Shown piece by piece: positions 34,056 through 42,232 of a DNA stretch of 64,000 bases. The stretch is from an uncultured Bacteroides sp. Lineage in GTDB: Bacteria > Bacteroidota > Bacteroidia > Bacteroidales > Bacteroidaceae. Under the pieces are notes generated by a model. It was not told the DNA's origin. It saw only the letters and a list, made by a program, of their open reading frames with translations, and did not search any database. The stretch is taken from positions 62,001 to 126,000 of the forward strand of contig CALADS010000074.1 in the NCBI GenBank assembly GCA_937890825.1. Reading direction: 5' to 3'. Position numbers and translations under genes: made by a program. Within the stretch, counting starts at the first letter, position 1. Every line of letters starts with the position of its first letter.

Positions 34056-36065
34056 ATGAATGACAATAAACTTATGAACCGTGCAGCCGACAATATCCGT
34101 ATATTGGCTGCGTCAATGGTAGAAAAAGCCAAGTCCGGTCATCCGGGCGGTGCCATGGGTGGTGCCGACTTTGTAAATGTACTTTATTCTGAATTTATGA
34201 TTTATGACCCGGAGAACCCACAATGGGAAGGACGCGACCGTTTCTTCCTTGACCCCGGTCATATGTCACCGATGCTGTATTCCCAGTTGGCACTTACCGG
34301 TAAATTCACCCTGGAAGAGCTGAAACAGTTCCGTCAATGGGGAAGCCCTACACCCGGACACCCGGAACGTGACATCATGCGCGGCATAGAAAACACCTCA
34401 GGTCCGCTAGGACAAGGCCATGTGTATGCCGTAGGTGCTGCCATTGCTGCCAAGTTCTTGAAGGCACGCTTCGGAGAGGTGATGAATCAAACCATCTACG
34501 CCTTCATTTCCGACGGAGGTGTACAGGAAGAAATCTCTCAGGGAGCCGGCCGTATTGCAGGTACCTTGGGATTGGATAACCTGATTATGTTCTACGATTC
34601 CAATGATATTCAGTTATCTACGGAAACAAAAGAGGTAACAACTGAAGACACCGCTAAAAAGTACGAAGCTTGGGGATGGAAAGTCATTACCATCAATGGC
34701 AACGACCCCGAAGCCATCCGTGCTGCTTTAAAGGAAGCCAAGGCAGAAGCAGAACGTCCTACGCTAATCATCGGACATACCATTATGGGTAAGGGTGCCC
34801 GCAAGGCCGACGGAAGCAGCTACGAAGCCAACTGTGCCACACACGGTGCCCCGCTGGGTGGAGATGCTTATATCAATACCATCAAGAACCTGAACGGTGA
34901 TCCTGAAAACCCCTTTGTGATTTTCCCGGAAGTAGAAGAACTGTATGCCAAACGTACAGCAGAACTGAAGGAAATCATGAAGCAAAAATATGCAGAAAAA
35001 GAAGCTTGGAGCAAAGCTAATCCGGAATTGGCTGCCAAGTTGGAAGCTTTCTTCTCTGGCAAGGCTCCCGAAGTGAACTGGGCGGCTATCGAGCAAAAAG
35101 CAGATGGTGCTACCCGCGCTGCCTCAGCTACCGTATTAAGTGCTTTGGCCACTCAGGTAGAAAACATGATTGTAGCTTCTGCCGATTTGTCAAACTCTGA
35201 CAAGACAGACGGATTCTTGAAAAAGACTCACGCATTCACCAAAGGTGATTTCAGCGGTGCCTTCTTCCAAGCCGGTGTAGCCGAACTTACTATGGCTTGC
35301 TGCTGTATCGGTATGGCACTGCATGGCGGTGTAATTCCGGCTTGCGGCACATTCTTTGTATTCTCTGATTACATGAAGCCGGCTATCCGTATGGCTGCCT
35401 TGATGGAAGTGCCCGTGAAGTTCATCTGGACACACGATGCCTTCCGTGTAGGTGAGGACGGACCTACTCATGAACCGGTAGAACAAGAAGCTCAAATCCG
35501 CCTGATGGAAAAACTGAAAAACCATAAAGGTCAAAACTCAACGCTGGTACTTCGCCCGGCTGATGTAGAAGAAACTACAATGGCATGGAAATTGGCTATA
35601 GAAAACACCAGCACTCCTACCGCACTGATTTTCTCACGACAGAATATCACCAATCTGCCGGCAGGAAATGATTATGCCCAAGTGGCCAAAGGTGCTTATA
35701 TCGTAGCCGGTTCTGAAGAGAATCCCGATGTTATCTTGGTAGCATCCGGTTCTGAAGTTTCTACGCTGGTAGCAGGTGCAGAACTGCTTCGCAAGGACGG
35801 TGTAAAGGTGCGTATCGTATCTGCACCTTCTGAAGGCTTGTTCCGCAGCCAAAGCGCAGATTATCAGGAAAGCATATTGCCGGGTGAGGCTAAAATCTTT
35901 GGTCTGACAGCCGGCCTTCCCGTTAATCTGCAAGGTTTGGTAGGAGCTCATGGCAAAATCTGGGGATTGGAATCATTCGGTTTCTCGGCTCCCTACAAAG
36001 TATTGGATGAAAAACTGGGCTTCACGGCAGAAAACGTATACAACCAGGTAAAAGCCATGCTGTAA
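34056..36065 (+). CDS. tkt: Transketolase
   Basis: 669 residues, full length. SGHPGGAMGGADF near residue 28 and the thiamine diphosphate segment SDGGVQEEISQGA, then the pyrimidine domain with THDAFRVGEDGPTHEPVEQ. It moves two-carbon units between xylulose 5-phosphate and aldoses, taking the product of AraD into the pentose phosphate pathway. Own promoter, followed by a hairpin and rpiB. Confidence 0.95.
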   Translation: MNDNKLMNRAADNIRILAASMVEKAKSGHPGGAMGGADFVNVLYSEFMIYDPENPQWEGRDRFFLDPGHMSPMLYSQLALTGKFTLEELKQFRQWGSPTPGHPERDIMRGIENTSGPLGQGHVYAVGAAIAAKFLKARFGEVMNQTIYAFISDGGVQEEISQGAGRIAGTLGLDNLIMFYDSNDIQLSTETKEVTTEDTAKKYEAWGWKVITINGNDPEAIRAALKEAKAEAERPTLIIGHTIMGKGARKADGSSYEANCATHGAPLGGDAYINTIKNLNGDPENPFVIFPEVEELYAKRTAELKEIMKQKYAEKEAWSKANPELAAKLEAFFSGKAPEVNWAAIEQKADGATRAASATVLSALATQVENMIVASADLSNSDKTDGFLKKTHAFTKGDFSGAFFQAGVAELTMACCCIGMALHGGVIPACGTFFVFSDYMKPAIRMAALMEVPVKFIWTHDAFRVGEDGPTHEPVEQEAQIRLMEKLKNHKGQNSTLVLRPADVEETTMAWKLAIENTSTPTALIFSRQNITNLPAGNDYAQVAKGAYIVAGSEENPDVILVASGSEVSTLVAGAELLRKDGVKVRIVSAPSEGLFRSQSADYQESILPGEAKIFGLTAGLPVNLQGLVGAHGKIWGLESFGFSAPYKVLDEKLGFTAENVYNQVKAML

Positions 36066-36090
36066 GAATCTTGTAAAGATATGAATATAG

Positions 36091-36124
36091 AAGGTGTGTC
36101 ATACAAAACAGAGTGACACACCTT
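36091..36124 (+). terminator. Hairpin between tkt and rpiB
   Basis: Perfect 11-bp stem AAGGTGTGTCA / TGACACACCTT (36091-36101, 36114-36124), 25 bases after the tkt stop, followed by CCTCTGTTT. Likely partial terminator or processing site. Confidence 0.6.
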
Positions 36125-36154
36125 CCTCTGTTTACAATCATACTCTCATTTATT

Positions 36155-36595
36155 ATGGAAAAGAAAACTATAGGAATCTGCTCCGATCACGCAGGTTTTG
36201 AACTAAAGCAACATGTACGCCAGTGGCTGGAAACCAACGGCTATACTTACAAGGATTTTGGGACCTACTCTACCGACAGCTGTGATTACCCTGATTTTGC
36301 CCACCCCATGGCTCTTGCCATAGAAGCCGGTGAATGCTATCCGGGAATTGCCATCTGCGGAAGCGGAAATGGTATTAACATGACCATCAACAAGCACCAA
36401 GGTATTCGCGGTGCCCTTTGCTGGACAGCAGAAATTGCCAAACTGGCCCGTCTACACAATGATGCCAACGTATTGGTGATGCCAGGACGATTCATAACTA
36501 CAAAAGAAGCTGACGAAATTCTGAACCAATTCTTCCATACCGATTTTGAGGGTGGACGCCACGTGCGAAGAATTGAAAAGATTCCTGTACAGTAA
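36155..36595 (+). CDS. rpiB: Ribose-5-phosphate isomerase B
   Basis: 146 residues from the ATG at 36155; the longer reading from 36113 begins inside the hairpin and is unlikely. GICSDHAGFELKQHV at the start, then CGSGNGINMTINK with the phosphate-binding loop, and HNDANVLVMPGRF are RpiB hallmarks. Interconverts ribose 5-phosphate and ribulose 5-phosphate; with transketolase it handles pentose flow from arabinose. Confidence 0.94.
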   Translation: MEKKTIGICSDHAGFELKQHVRQWLETNGYTYKDFGTYSTDSCDYPDFAHPMALAIEAGECYPGIAICGSGNGINMTINKHQGIRGALCWTAEIAKLARLHNDANVLVMPGRFITTKEADEILNQFFHTDFEGGRHVRRIEKIPVQ

Positions 36596-36612
36596 GAACA
36601 AGAAAAGCTTAC

Positions 36613-36663
36613 TAACGAATAAAGCAGGAGATGCTAAAAACGCATCTCCTGCTTTATTCGTTA
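36613..36663. terminator. Bidirectional terminator between rpiB and the alcohol dehydrogenase
   Basis: A perfect 22-bp stem (36613-36634 / 36642-36663) with a 7-nt loop between convergent genes; the strongest hairpin in the window. Confidence 0.92.
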
Positions 36664-36676
36664 ATATACGGGAGAA

Positions 36677-37849
36677 TTATAAAGCAAGTTCGTAAATACT
36701 ACGACAATCTTCCATAGACAAACGGTAATACCCACCTATGAATTCACCCTTATTACGCTGTAATCCTGCAATAAGCCGGTCAATATCCGGATTCTCAATG
36801 CCTAGTTCTTTAAAGGTTACCGGCAATTCCAGATAACGGAAGAAATGTTTTAACCGAGCCACCCCCGACAAAGCCATTTCTTGTAAATCATCTGTCTCGG
36901 GCACCCCAAAAACACGATTGGCAAACTGAGCAACCTTCTGTGGATGATGCTCTGCCATAAAGGTCATCCAAGCTGGGAAAATCACAGACAATCCGGCTCC
37001 ATGAGCCACATCATAAATGGCACTGATTTCATGTTCCAAGAAGTGAGAAGACCAGTCTTCAGCACGCCCTACTCCACAAGTACCATTATGCGCTATGGTT
37101 CCACACCACATAATATTGGCCCGCGCACCGTAATTCTTCGAATCCTGTTTTACCCGATATGATTCCTTGATTACGGATATAAGGATAGCCTCGCACAGAC
37201 GGTCACTTACCTCTACATCTTCTGTGTTCGAGAAATATCGTTCCATCGTATGGGCCATCATATCTGAAATACCGCATGCGGTCTGATAAAGCGGCAAAGT
37301 ATACGTCAGCTCCGGATTCATTACAGCAAATAGCGGACGAAGTAGCTTATCGGTACGTATACCCAGTTTCTGCAAAGTATCTGTCTTGGTAATCACAGCA
37401 TTACCAGAGCCTTCACTACCGGCAGCAGGTATCGTTAACACAACGGCCACTTTCAGTGCCTCTGTAATCGTAGCCTTCCCGATAAAGAAATCCCAAAAAT
37501 CGCCCGAATAAGGTACTCCTACAGCTATGGCTTTGGCAGTATCAATCACCGAGCCACCTCCTACAGGCAACATCATATCCACCGCTTCTCTACGGGCTAT
37601 TTCTATCCCTTCATATACTTTGGCATCCACCGGATTAGGTTGCACACCACCCATCTCACAAAAGGCAACGCCTGCCTCCGTGAGTGATTGTTTCACTCTA
37701 TCCAGTAATCCGCTGCGAATCACTGAACCGCCACCATACACCAACATCACTTTTTTAGCACCATATTTTTGTGCTAATACACCGGTCTGACTTTCTGTAT
37801 CTTTACCGAAAACAAATTCGGTAGGACTGTAAAAAACAAAATTATTCAT
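36677..37849 (-). CDS. Iron-containing alcohol dehydrogenase, BDH/YqhD type
   Basis: 390 residues. NAD(P)-binding part with LVYGGGSVIRSGL and LPVGGGSVIDTAKAIA; metal site with Asp and His in GISDMMAHTMERYF and His residues in VAHGAGLSVIFPAW. Reads as a butanol-dehydrogenase/YqhD-like aldehyde reductase, which reduces small or toxic aldehydes with NADPH. Single gene after a terminator; nothing in the context names the substrate. Cytoplasmic. Confidence 0.88.
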   Translation of the reverse strand: MNNFVFYSPTEFVFGKDTESQTGVLAQKYGAKKVMLVYGGGSVIRSGLLDRVKQSLTEAGVAFCEMGGVQPNPVDAKVYEGIEIARREAVDMMLPVGGGSVIDTAKAIAVGVPYSGDFWDFFIGKATITEALKVAVVLTIPAAGSEGSGNAVITKTDTLQKLGIRTDKLLRPLFAVMNPELTYTLPLYQTACGISDMMAHTMERYFSNTEDVEVSDRLCEAILISVIKESYRVKQDSKNYGARANIMWCGTIAHNGTCGVGRAEDWSSHFLEHEISAIYDVAHGAGLSVIFPAWMTFMAEHHPQKVAQFANRVFGVPETDDLQEMALSGVARLKHFFRYLELPVTFKELGIENPDIDRLIAGLQRNKGEFIGGYYRLSMEDCRSIYELAL

Positions 37850-38007
37850 AGGCTGAAACCTTATTTAAAAGTTATATTTTAACACACCATAGGTAATTTT
37901 TTCCAATAGTTCTTTTGGAAATAGTAATGCAATATTCGCAAAATTTATTGATTCCTGCAAAGAGAATCCTTTTAAAAACAAAAGATACTTGAACAGAGAG
38001 ATAGCTA

Positions 38008-38068
38008 CAAACGGCACTTGCGTTTGTAAAAAACCTACAGGTAGATTTATAAACGCAAGTGCCGTTTG
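38008..38068. repeat. 23-bp inverted repeat with internal direct repeats
   Basis: Arms at 38008-38030 and 38046-38068 pair in 22 of 23 positions (CAAACGGCACTTGCGTTT core), loop 15 nt with a small CTAC/GTAG pair. The words GTTTGTAAAAAA at 38022-38033 and 38064-38075 are also direct repeats. It lies in the 281-base gap between the alcohol dehydrogenase start and the PAP2 stop; no T-run follows in either direction. Nothing else is evident in that gap. Confidence 0.7.
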
Positions 38069-38130
38069 TAAAAAAACAACCTGCCGATGAAAAAAAAGCC
38101 ATACTTCTTCACCGGCTGATGATAACCTGA

Positions 38131-39069
38131 CTATTCGATGTAACGGACATAGGATTCCATAAAATGCTGAAAGCCACGGAACCGCATGAAGCATTTTTCA
38201 AACAATACAATACCCGACAAAGCACACAAGATACCCAGCAACACATCGATAACATAATGATGCCCGGAATAGATAGCTGTCCACCAGATACCCACCATAA
38301 TAATTGCAAAAGGAAGGGTAATAAAGCGGCTGCATTTGGCACGCACAGCATAAGCCAGTGCCACTACCATATAAGCAGCATGAAGGGAAGGTACTGCGGC
38401 AAAGACATTGGCATTACGGCCATAGATACCTTCAAATACCGAAACACCCAGCAACTGGTCAAAACGTCCCAAGCCAGCTACATTGCCAGGAGTATTCAAT
38501 ACAGGCTCGAAACCGTAGTTCATGGCATACCAAGGTGGAGCAGCAGGATGAATGTAATACCCCACAAATCCTAAAAGATTAACCAGCAGGAATACACAAG
38601 CAAAGTGCAAATATAAACCACGCATACCTTTTAAATACAACCATAAGCCGAATGCTATAGGCACTGGAACCCAGCACAAATAAAAAAAGCCCGCAAATAC
38701 ATCGGCCACTGCATGATGATGCTGGGCAAAATATTCACAAGGTATTACCACCTGCGAACCCGATATAAACCCAAACAAGGCTTTTTCTGTCTCATACAGC
38801 CCTTGCACATCTATCGGATTCACTTCATAATTCGGATAGATACGCATCCAATCGTATGAAATGCCAAACAAAACAAAAGGTAACAGCGCTACTGCCAACT
38901 TACGGGTAACGCTACTGGCAAAGAATAAGACGCCAAACAATCCTATCATCAAGAAATGTTCGGGACGAAGTCCGATGCACAGACCGGTAAGCAAAAGAAA
39001 GAGCACGATAAACGCTCCTACCACAACCGTTTCTTTAAACGGAGGGAAACGATACTGCCACTGTTTCAT
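38131..39069 (-). CDS. PAP2-superfamily membrane enzyme, inositol-phosphorylceramide-synthase-like
   Basis: 312 residues, about 8 membrane helices. PAP2 catalytic motifs are AAVPSLHAAY (PSxH) and YSGHHYVIDVLLG (SxxHxxxD); HPAAPPWY upstream is typical of Aur1/IPC-synthase-like PAP2 proteins. In this gene order it corresponds to the Bacteroides protein implicated in moving phosphoinositol to ceramide (BT_1522 as I recall). It would transfer the inositol phosphate head group from phosphatidylinositol to a sphingolipid. The ATG overlaps the stop of the CDP-alcohol gene (ATGA), so the two are translationally coupled. Confidence 0.82.
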   Translation of the reverse strand: MKQWQYRFPPFKETVVVGAFIVLFLLLTGLCIGLRPEHFLMIGLFGVLFFASSVTRKLAVALLPFVLFGISYDWMRIYPNYEVNPIDVQGLYETEKALFGFISGSQVVIPCEYFAQHHHAVADVFAGFFYLCWVPVPIAFGLWLYLKGMRGLYLHFACVFLLVNLLGFVGYYIHPAAPPWYAMNYGFEPVLNTPGNVAGLGRFDQLLGVSVFEGIYGRNANVFAAVPSLHAAYMVVALAYAVRAKCSRFITLPFAIIMVGIWWTAIYSGHHYVIDVLLGILCALSGIVLFEKCFMRFRGFQHFMESYVRYIE

Positions 39070-39722
39070 TTACTCAATAGTTTACGACAGTGATTCAGAC
39101 GAACCAAAGCAGTCCAATTAGCCAATACTGCAATCACACACAGCGGAGTTATCAGAATAAGAAGCGGATCAAAAGCATGGCAATCGCTAAAAATACCGCA
39201 GAATAAAGCTCCCAAGCTAGTAAGCACTACGCGTTCCGGACGCTGCATCAATCCCACTTTACATTCCAAACCTAGCCCTTCGGCACGCGCACGAACATAG
39301 CTCACCATGAGTGATCCTATCAAAGCTATAAAGGTTATGATAGAGCCCCAAAAATAACCTTGCAGGTTCAAATAAAAAGAAATGCCAAAGAGTGTAAACA
39401 ACTCACTGTAACGATCGAGTACGGAATCGTAAAGAGCGCCAAAGGTAGAAGCCAGATTTCCTACACGAGCCACACGCCCATCCATCATATCGAACAGACC
39501 TGCAAACAGAATCAAAGCTCCCGTCCATCCCACCAGCGACAGATCACCGGCAGAAGCATCTGTAGTCTTTCCTGCATAAATAAACAAACACGCAGCCAGT
39601 ATATTCAAGAGCAATCCCGTGGTGGTAATAAAATTGGGAGTAATACCTAACCGAATCATTCCCTTCACCAGCGGATTGATAATCTTATAAATCAACTGCT
39701 GCAAAAAATCTCTGTAATTCAT
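39066..39722 (-). CDS. CDP-alcohol phosphotransferase, probable phosphatidylinositol-phosphate synthase
   Basis: 218 residues, about 6 membrane helices. The full CDP-alcohol motif is present at about residues 78-104: D-MM-DG-RV-AR, eight residues, G-ALY-D-SVL-D. Basic residue-rich loop LMQRPERVVL follows. Next to inositol-phosphate synthase and a PgpA-like phosphatase, so it most likely joins inositol 1-phosphate to CDP-diacylglycerol. A role with another polar alcohol cannot be excluded by sequence. Confidence 0.85.
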   Translation of the reverse strand: MNYRDFLQQLIYKIINPLVKGMIRLGITPNFITTTGLLLNILAACLFIYAGKTTDASAGDLSLVGWTGALILFAGLFDMMDGRVARVGNLASTFGALYDSVLDRYSELFTLFGISFYLNLQGYFWGSIITFIALIGSLMVSYVRARAEGLGLECKVGLMQRPERVVLTSLGALFCGIFSDCHAFDPLLILITPLCVIAVLANWTALVRLNHCRKLLSK

Positions 39723-39731
39723 ACTATCTAA

Positions 39732-40244
39732 TTATTTATTTAAATATTGTTGCCAAAAGTTCTTAAAGTCATGATTACGATACACAAAAGTGCGTTGCAA
39801 ATGATAGTTCCAGCACACAGAGACCAGCAAGGCAACCACTATTTTTGAGATAATGAACAAATCGTCTACATAGGAGCCCAGCCAATCTTTTACCCAATGC
39901 TTCCCGGTCAGCCATTCAGTCAGGGCAAAGGTGCCCCAGGTATTCAGCAGAATGCTACCTCCCCATACAAACAAATATTTGGCTGCCACATGAGACTTCG
40001 GGCAGTCTGTAGACACAAATACCCATTTATAATTAATGATGCAATTAGTGATGCCTCCTGCCACAGCTCCTGCAAAGGTAGCATACAGATAAAAGACACC
40101 CATTATTTTTACCAGTAGCAAAGTAGATACAAAATCCACCAAACTGGCAAATTGTGCAGAAGCCTGAGCCTTCAAGAACACCCACACATTATTCATCTGG
40201 AAAAAACCATGATTCTCACCGCTTACTTCATCAGCCATTGCCAT
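39732..40244 (-). CDS. GtrA-family membrane protein
   Basis: 170 residues with four membrane helices (QFASLVDFVSTLLLV, ATFAGAVAGGITNCIINYKWVF, and two more) and the C-terminal NYHLQRTFVYR typical of GtrA proteins. The family includes proposed flippases for lipid-linked sugars. In this cluster it may move an inositol lipid or its precursor across the membrane; that is inference. The first ATG overlaps pgpA by 22 bases; ATGs 2 and 16 codons later (40238, 40196) are alternatives and I cannot decide. Confidence 0.8.
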   Translation of the reverse strand: MAMADEVSGENHGFFQMNNVWVFLKAQASAQFASLVDFVSTLLLVKIMGVFYLYATFAGAVAGGITNCIINYKWVFVSTDCPKSHVAAKYLFVWGGSILLNTWGTFALTEWLTGKHWVKDWLGSYVDDLFIISKIVVALLVSVCWNYHLQRTFVYRNHDFKNFWQQYLNK

Positions 40245-40696
40245 CCCATCAAAATCAGATAACCGTAAATACCTGCCAACACATCGTCCATCATCACTCC
40301 TATCCCTCCGGGCAACTGTTCCATCTTACGGACACCCAGCGGTTTCCAAATATCTAGCAAACGAAACAAGGCAAAGGCCGCCACCATATAGCCCACATGC
40401 CCGGCCGGTGCTGCCAGCAAAGCTATCCACACGCCCACCATTTCATCCACCACCACTTTGGAAGGGTCTTCTCCCCAAAAAGGCTCCAGCCGGTTGGCTG
40501 CCCAAATGCCCGCCAGCGTAAAGAATACAATACATGCCACGGTCAGCCACCATAGACAGGAGGCCGACAACAAGCCAGCACCGATATACCAAAGAACCGT
40601 GGCCAGAAGTGCGCCTGCCGTACCCGGAGCAACCGGTGAAAAACCAGAACCAAATCCGGTGGCAATAATAACCGACATGATAGGAAGCTTATTCAT
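40223..40696 (-). CDS. pgpA: PgpA-like phosphatase, probably acting on phosphatidylinositol phosphate
   Basis: 157 residues, phosphatidylglycerophosphatase A family: GFGSGFSPVAPGTAGALLA at the start, VVVDEMVGVWIALL in the middle and GGIGVMMDDVLAGIYG at the end, with three membrane helices. In E. coli PgpA removes phosphate from phosphatidylglycerophosphate. Here the neighbours (CDP-alcohol transferase, inositol-phosphate synthase) make phosphatidylinositol phosphate the likelier substrate, as shown for Bacteroides. First gene of a four-gene unit with its own -7 element. Confidence 0.85.
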   Translation of the reverse strand: MNKLPIMSVIIATGFGSGFSPVAPGTAGALLATVLWYIGAGLLSASCLWWLTVACIVFFTLAGIWAANRLEPFWGEDPSKVVVDEMVGVWIALLAAPAGHVGYMVAAFALFRLLDIWKPLGVRKMEQLPGGIGVMMDDVLAGIYGYLILMGWQWLMK

Positions 40697-40743
40697 ACAC
40701 TGATAATCTAAATAAGTATGCTACTTGAAGTATTTTTCAAGTG

Positions 40744-40751
40744 CAAAAATA
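40744..40751 (-). promoter_or_regulatory. -7 element of the pgpA-led unit
   Basis: TATTTTTG then C on the minus strand, 47 bases before the pgpA ATG and directly behind the terminator at 40758. No clear -33 word. Confidence 0.45.
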
Positions 40752-40757
40752 CTAAAA

Positions 40758-40818
40758 AAAGTGATAAAGTGACAGACTTGAGTTTCAAAACGTTTCTCAT
40801 CCGTCACTTTATCACTTT
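40758..40818 (-). terminator. Terminator after inositol-phosphate synthase
   Basis: 16-bp perfect stem (40758-40773 / 40803-40818), 29-nt loop. On the minus strand the right arm is followed by seven T. The arms are built from the repeated word AAGTGA(T/C). Together with the -7 element it splits the inositol cluster into two transcripts. Confidence 0.75.
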
Positions 40819-40838
40819 ATAATCGTCTCAGCTGTTTA

Positions 40839-42134
40839 TCAATCTAAGTAGCTGGGAGCAGTTTCGCCAATCATTTCGCGCAATGTCTGCTTCACCATAC
40901 GCCACTGCTGGAACAGGTCGTGTACCGGCTGATGTTCGAAGTCGTGCATCGGGCTCTTGCAGAAGAACGACAGCCAAGTCTGAATGCCGCACATACCGGC
41001 ACGGGCAGCCAAGTCGCTGAAAATAACCAGGTCGAGTGCAATCGGAGCAGCCAGGATAGAGTCGCGGCAAAGGAAGTTCACCTTGATTTCCATCGGATAA
41101 CCCATCCAGCCGAAGATATCAATGTTATCCCAAGCTTCCTTATTATCCTTGCGGGGCGGATAATAATTGATACGTACTTTATGATATACATCGCCATAGA
41201 GGTCGGGGAACTTTTCGGGCTCAAAGATGTTATCGATAACCGAAAGTTTACTTACTTCCTTAGTCTTGAAGTTTTCAGGCTGATCAAGTACTTCACCGTC
41301 ACGGTTACCCAAGATATTGGTAGAGAACCATCCGCTTACACCCAGCATACGAGTCTTGAACATGGGAGCCAATACGGTCTTCATCAAGGTCTGACCACTC
41401 TTGAAGTCTTTACCGGAAATAGGCACATTCATCTTCTTAGAGAATTCCCACATAGCCGGAGTATCCACACACAAGTTAGGAGCACCCATAATAAACGGAG
41501 CACCTTCTGCGATGGCAGCATAAGCATAGCACATACTCGGTGAGATTACCTCTGTATTGTTCTCCTTCATAGCTTTTTCCAATGCCTCCAAAGACATATG
41601 TTCGTCGCTCAGGGGAACGAAGATTTCTGTACTGGCAGCCCAGAGCACAGCGATACGTTCGCATTGGTTGGCAGCCTTGAAGTTGCGGATATCTTCGCGA
41701 AGCTGCTCTACCATATCCCAGCGGGTAGCTGCGTTCTTGATATACGTACCGTTCAGACGTTTGGCAAAATTATGGTCGAAAGCTGCCGGCATAGGTTTGA
41801 TTTGTTCCAGTTCATCCTTTACCAGATTCAAATCCTTTTCCTTCAATACCTCGGCATACATAGCTGCTTCGTAAGCATTTTCCGGGAAAATATCCCATCC
41901 GCCAAATACTATATCGTTCAAATTAACCAAAGGCACAATGTCTTTGATGAGTTTTTCCTCACCGCTCTGTACTCGCATAGTAGCCATTTCTGCGATTGAA
42001 CCGATAGGCTTAGCCAGATTTTTACGAGATGCCAATACACCCGTTATCATAGTGGTAGCCACAGCACCACCTACTCCGACTACCAGCACGCCTAAACGAC
42101 CTGTTGCCGGTTTAATTTCTTGTTTCATATTCAC
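40839..42134 (-). CDS. Myo-inositol-1-phosphate synthase
   Basis: 431 residues. Rossmann start LGVLVVGVGGAVATTMITG, then VLWAASTEIFVPL, FKSGQTLMKTVLAPMF, and the C-terminal GWMGYPMEIKVNFLCRDSILAAPIALDLV, all typical of the inositol-phosphate synthase family. Uses NAD to turn glucose 6-phosphate into inositol 1-phosphate, the head group for the inositol lipids made by the genes at 38131-40696. The start may be the second Met (residue 3). Cytoplasmic. Confidence 0.92.
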   Translation of the reverse strand: MNMKQEIKPATGRLGVLVVGVGGAVATTMITGVLASRKNLAKPIGSIAEMATMRVQSGEEKLIKDIVPLVNLNDIVFGGWDIFPENAYEAAMYAEVLKEKDLNLVKDELEQIKPMPAAFDHNFAKRLNGTYIKNAATRWDMVEQLREDIRNFKAANQCERIAVLWAASTEIFVPLSDEHMSLEALEKAMKENNTEVISPSMCYAYAAIAEGAPFIMGAPNLCVDTPAMWEFSKKMNVPISGKDFKSGQTLMKTVLAPMFKTRMLGVSGWFSTNILGNRDGEVLDQPENFKTKEVSKLSVIDNIFEPEKFPDLYGDVYHKVRINYYPPRKDNKEAWDNIDIFGWMGYPMEIKVNFLCRDSILAAPIALDLVIFSDLAARAGMCGIQTWLSFFCKSPMHDFEHQPVHDLFQQWRMVKQTLREMIGETAPSYLD

Positions 42135-42159
42135 TAAAATATTTAAAATTAAAATTGCT

Positions 42160-42167
42160 CAAATTTA
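42160..42167 (-). promoter_or_regulatory. -7 element of inositol-phosphate synthase
   Basis: TAAATTTG on the minus strand, 25 bases before the ATG; fits TAnnTTTG. The -33 position has no TTG. Confidence 0.45.
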
Positions 42168-42232
42168 GGACATTTTGTTCGAATAGAAGAATCTGTATTT
42201 ATTTTTTTCATCTGAAATTAGCAATGTTTAAG

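Noticed and set aside
37865..38194. 109-codon minus-strand reading frame between the alcohol dehydrogenase and PAP2 genes
   Set aside because: It covers the 38008-38068 inverted repeat and runs into the PAP2 3' end; no start signal and no family.
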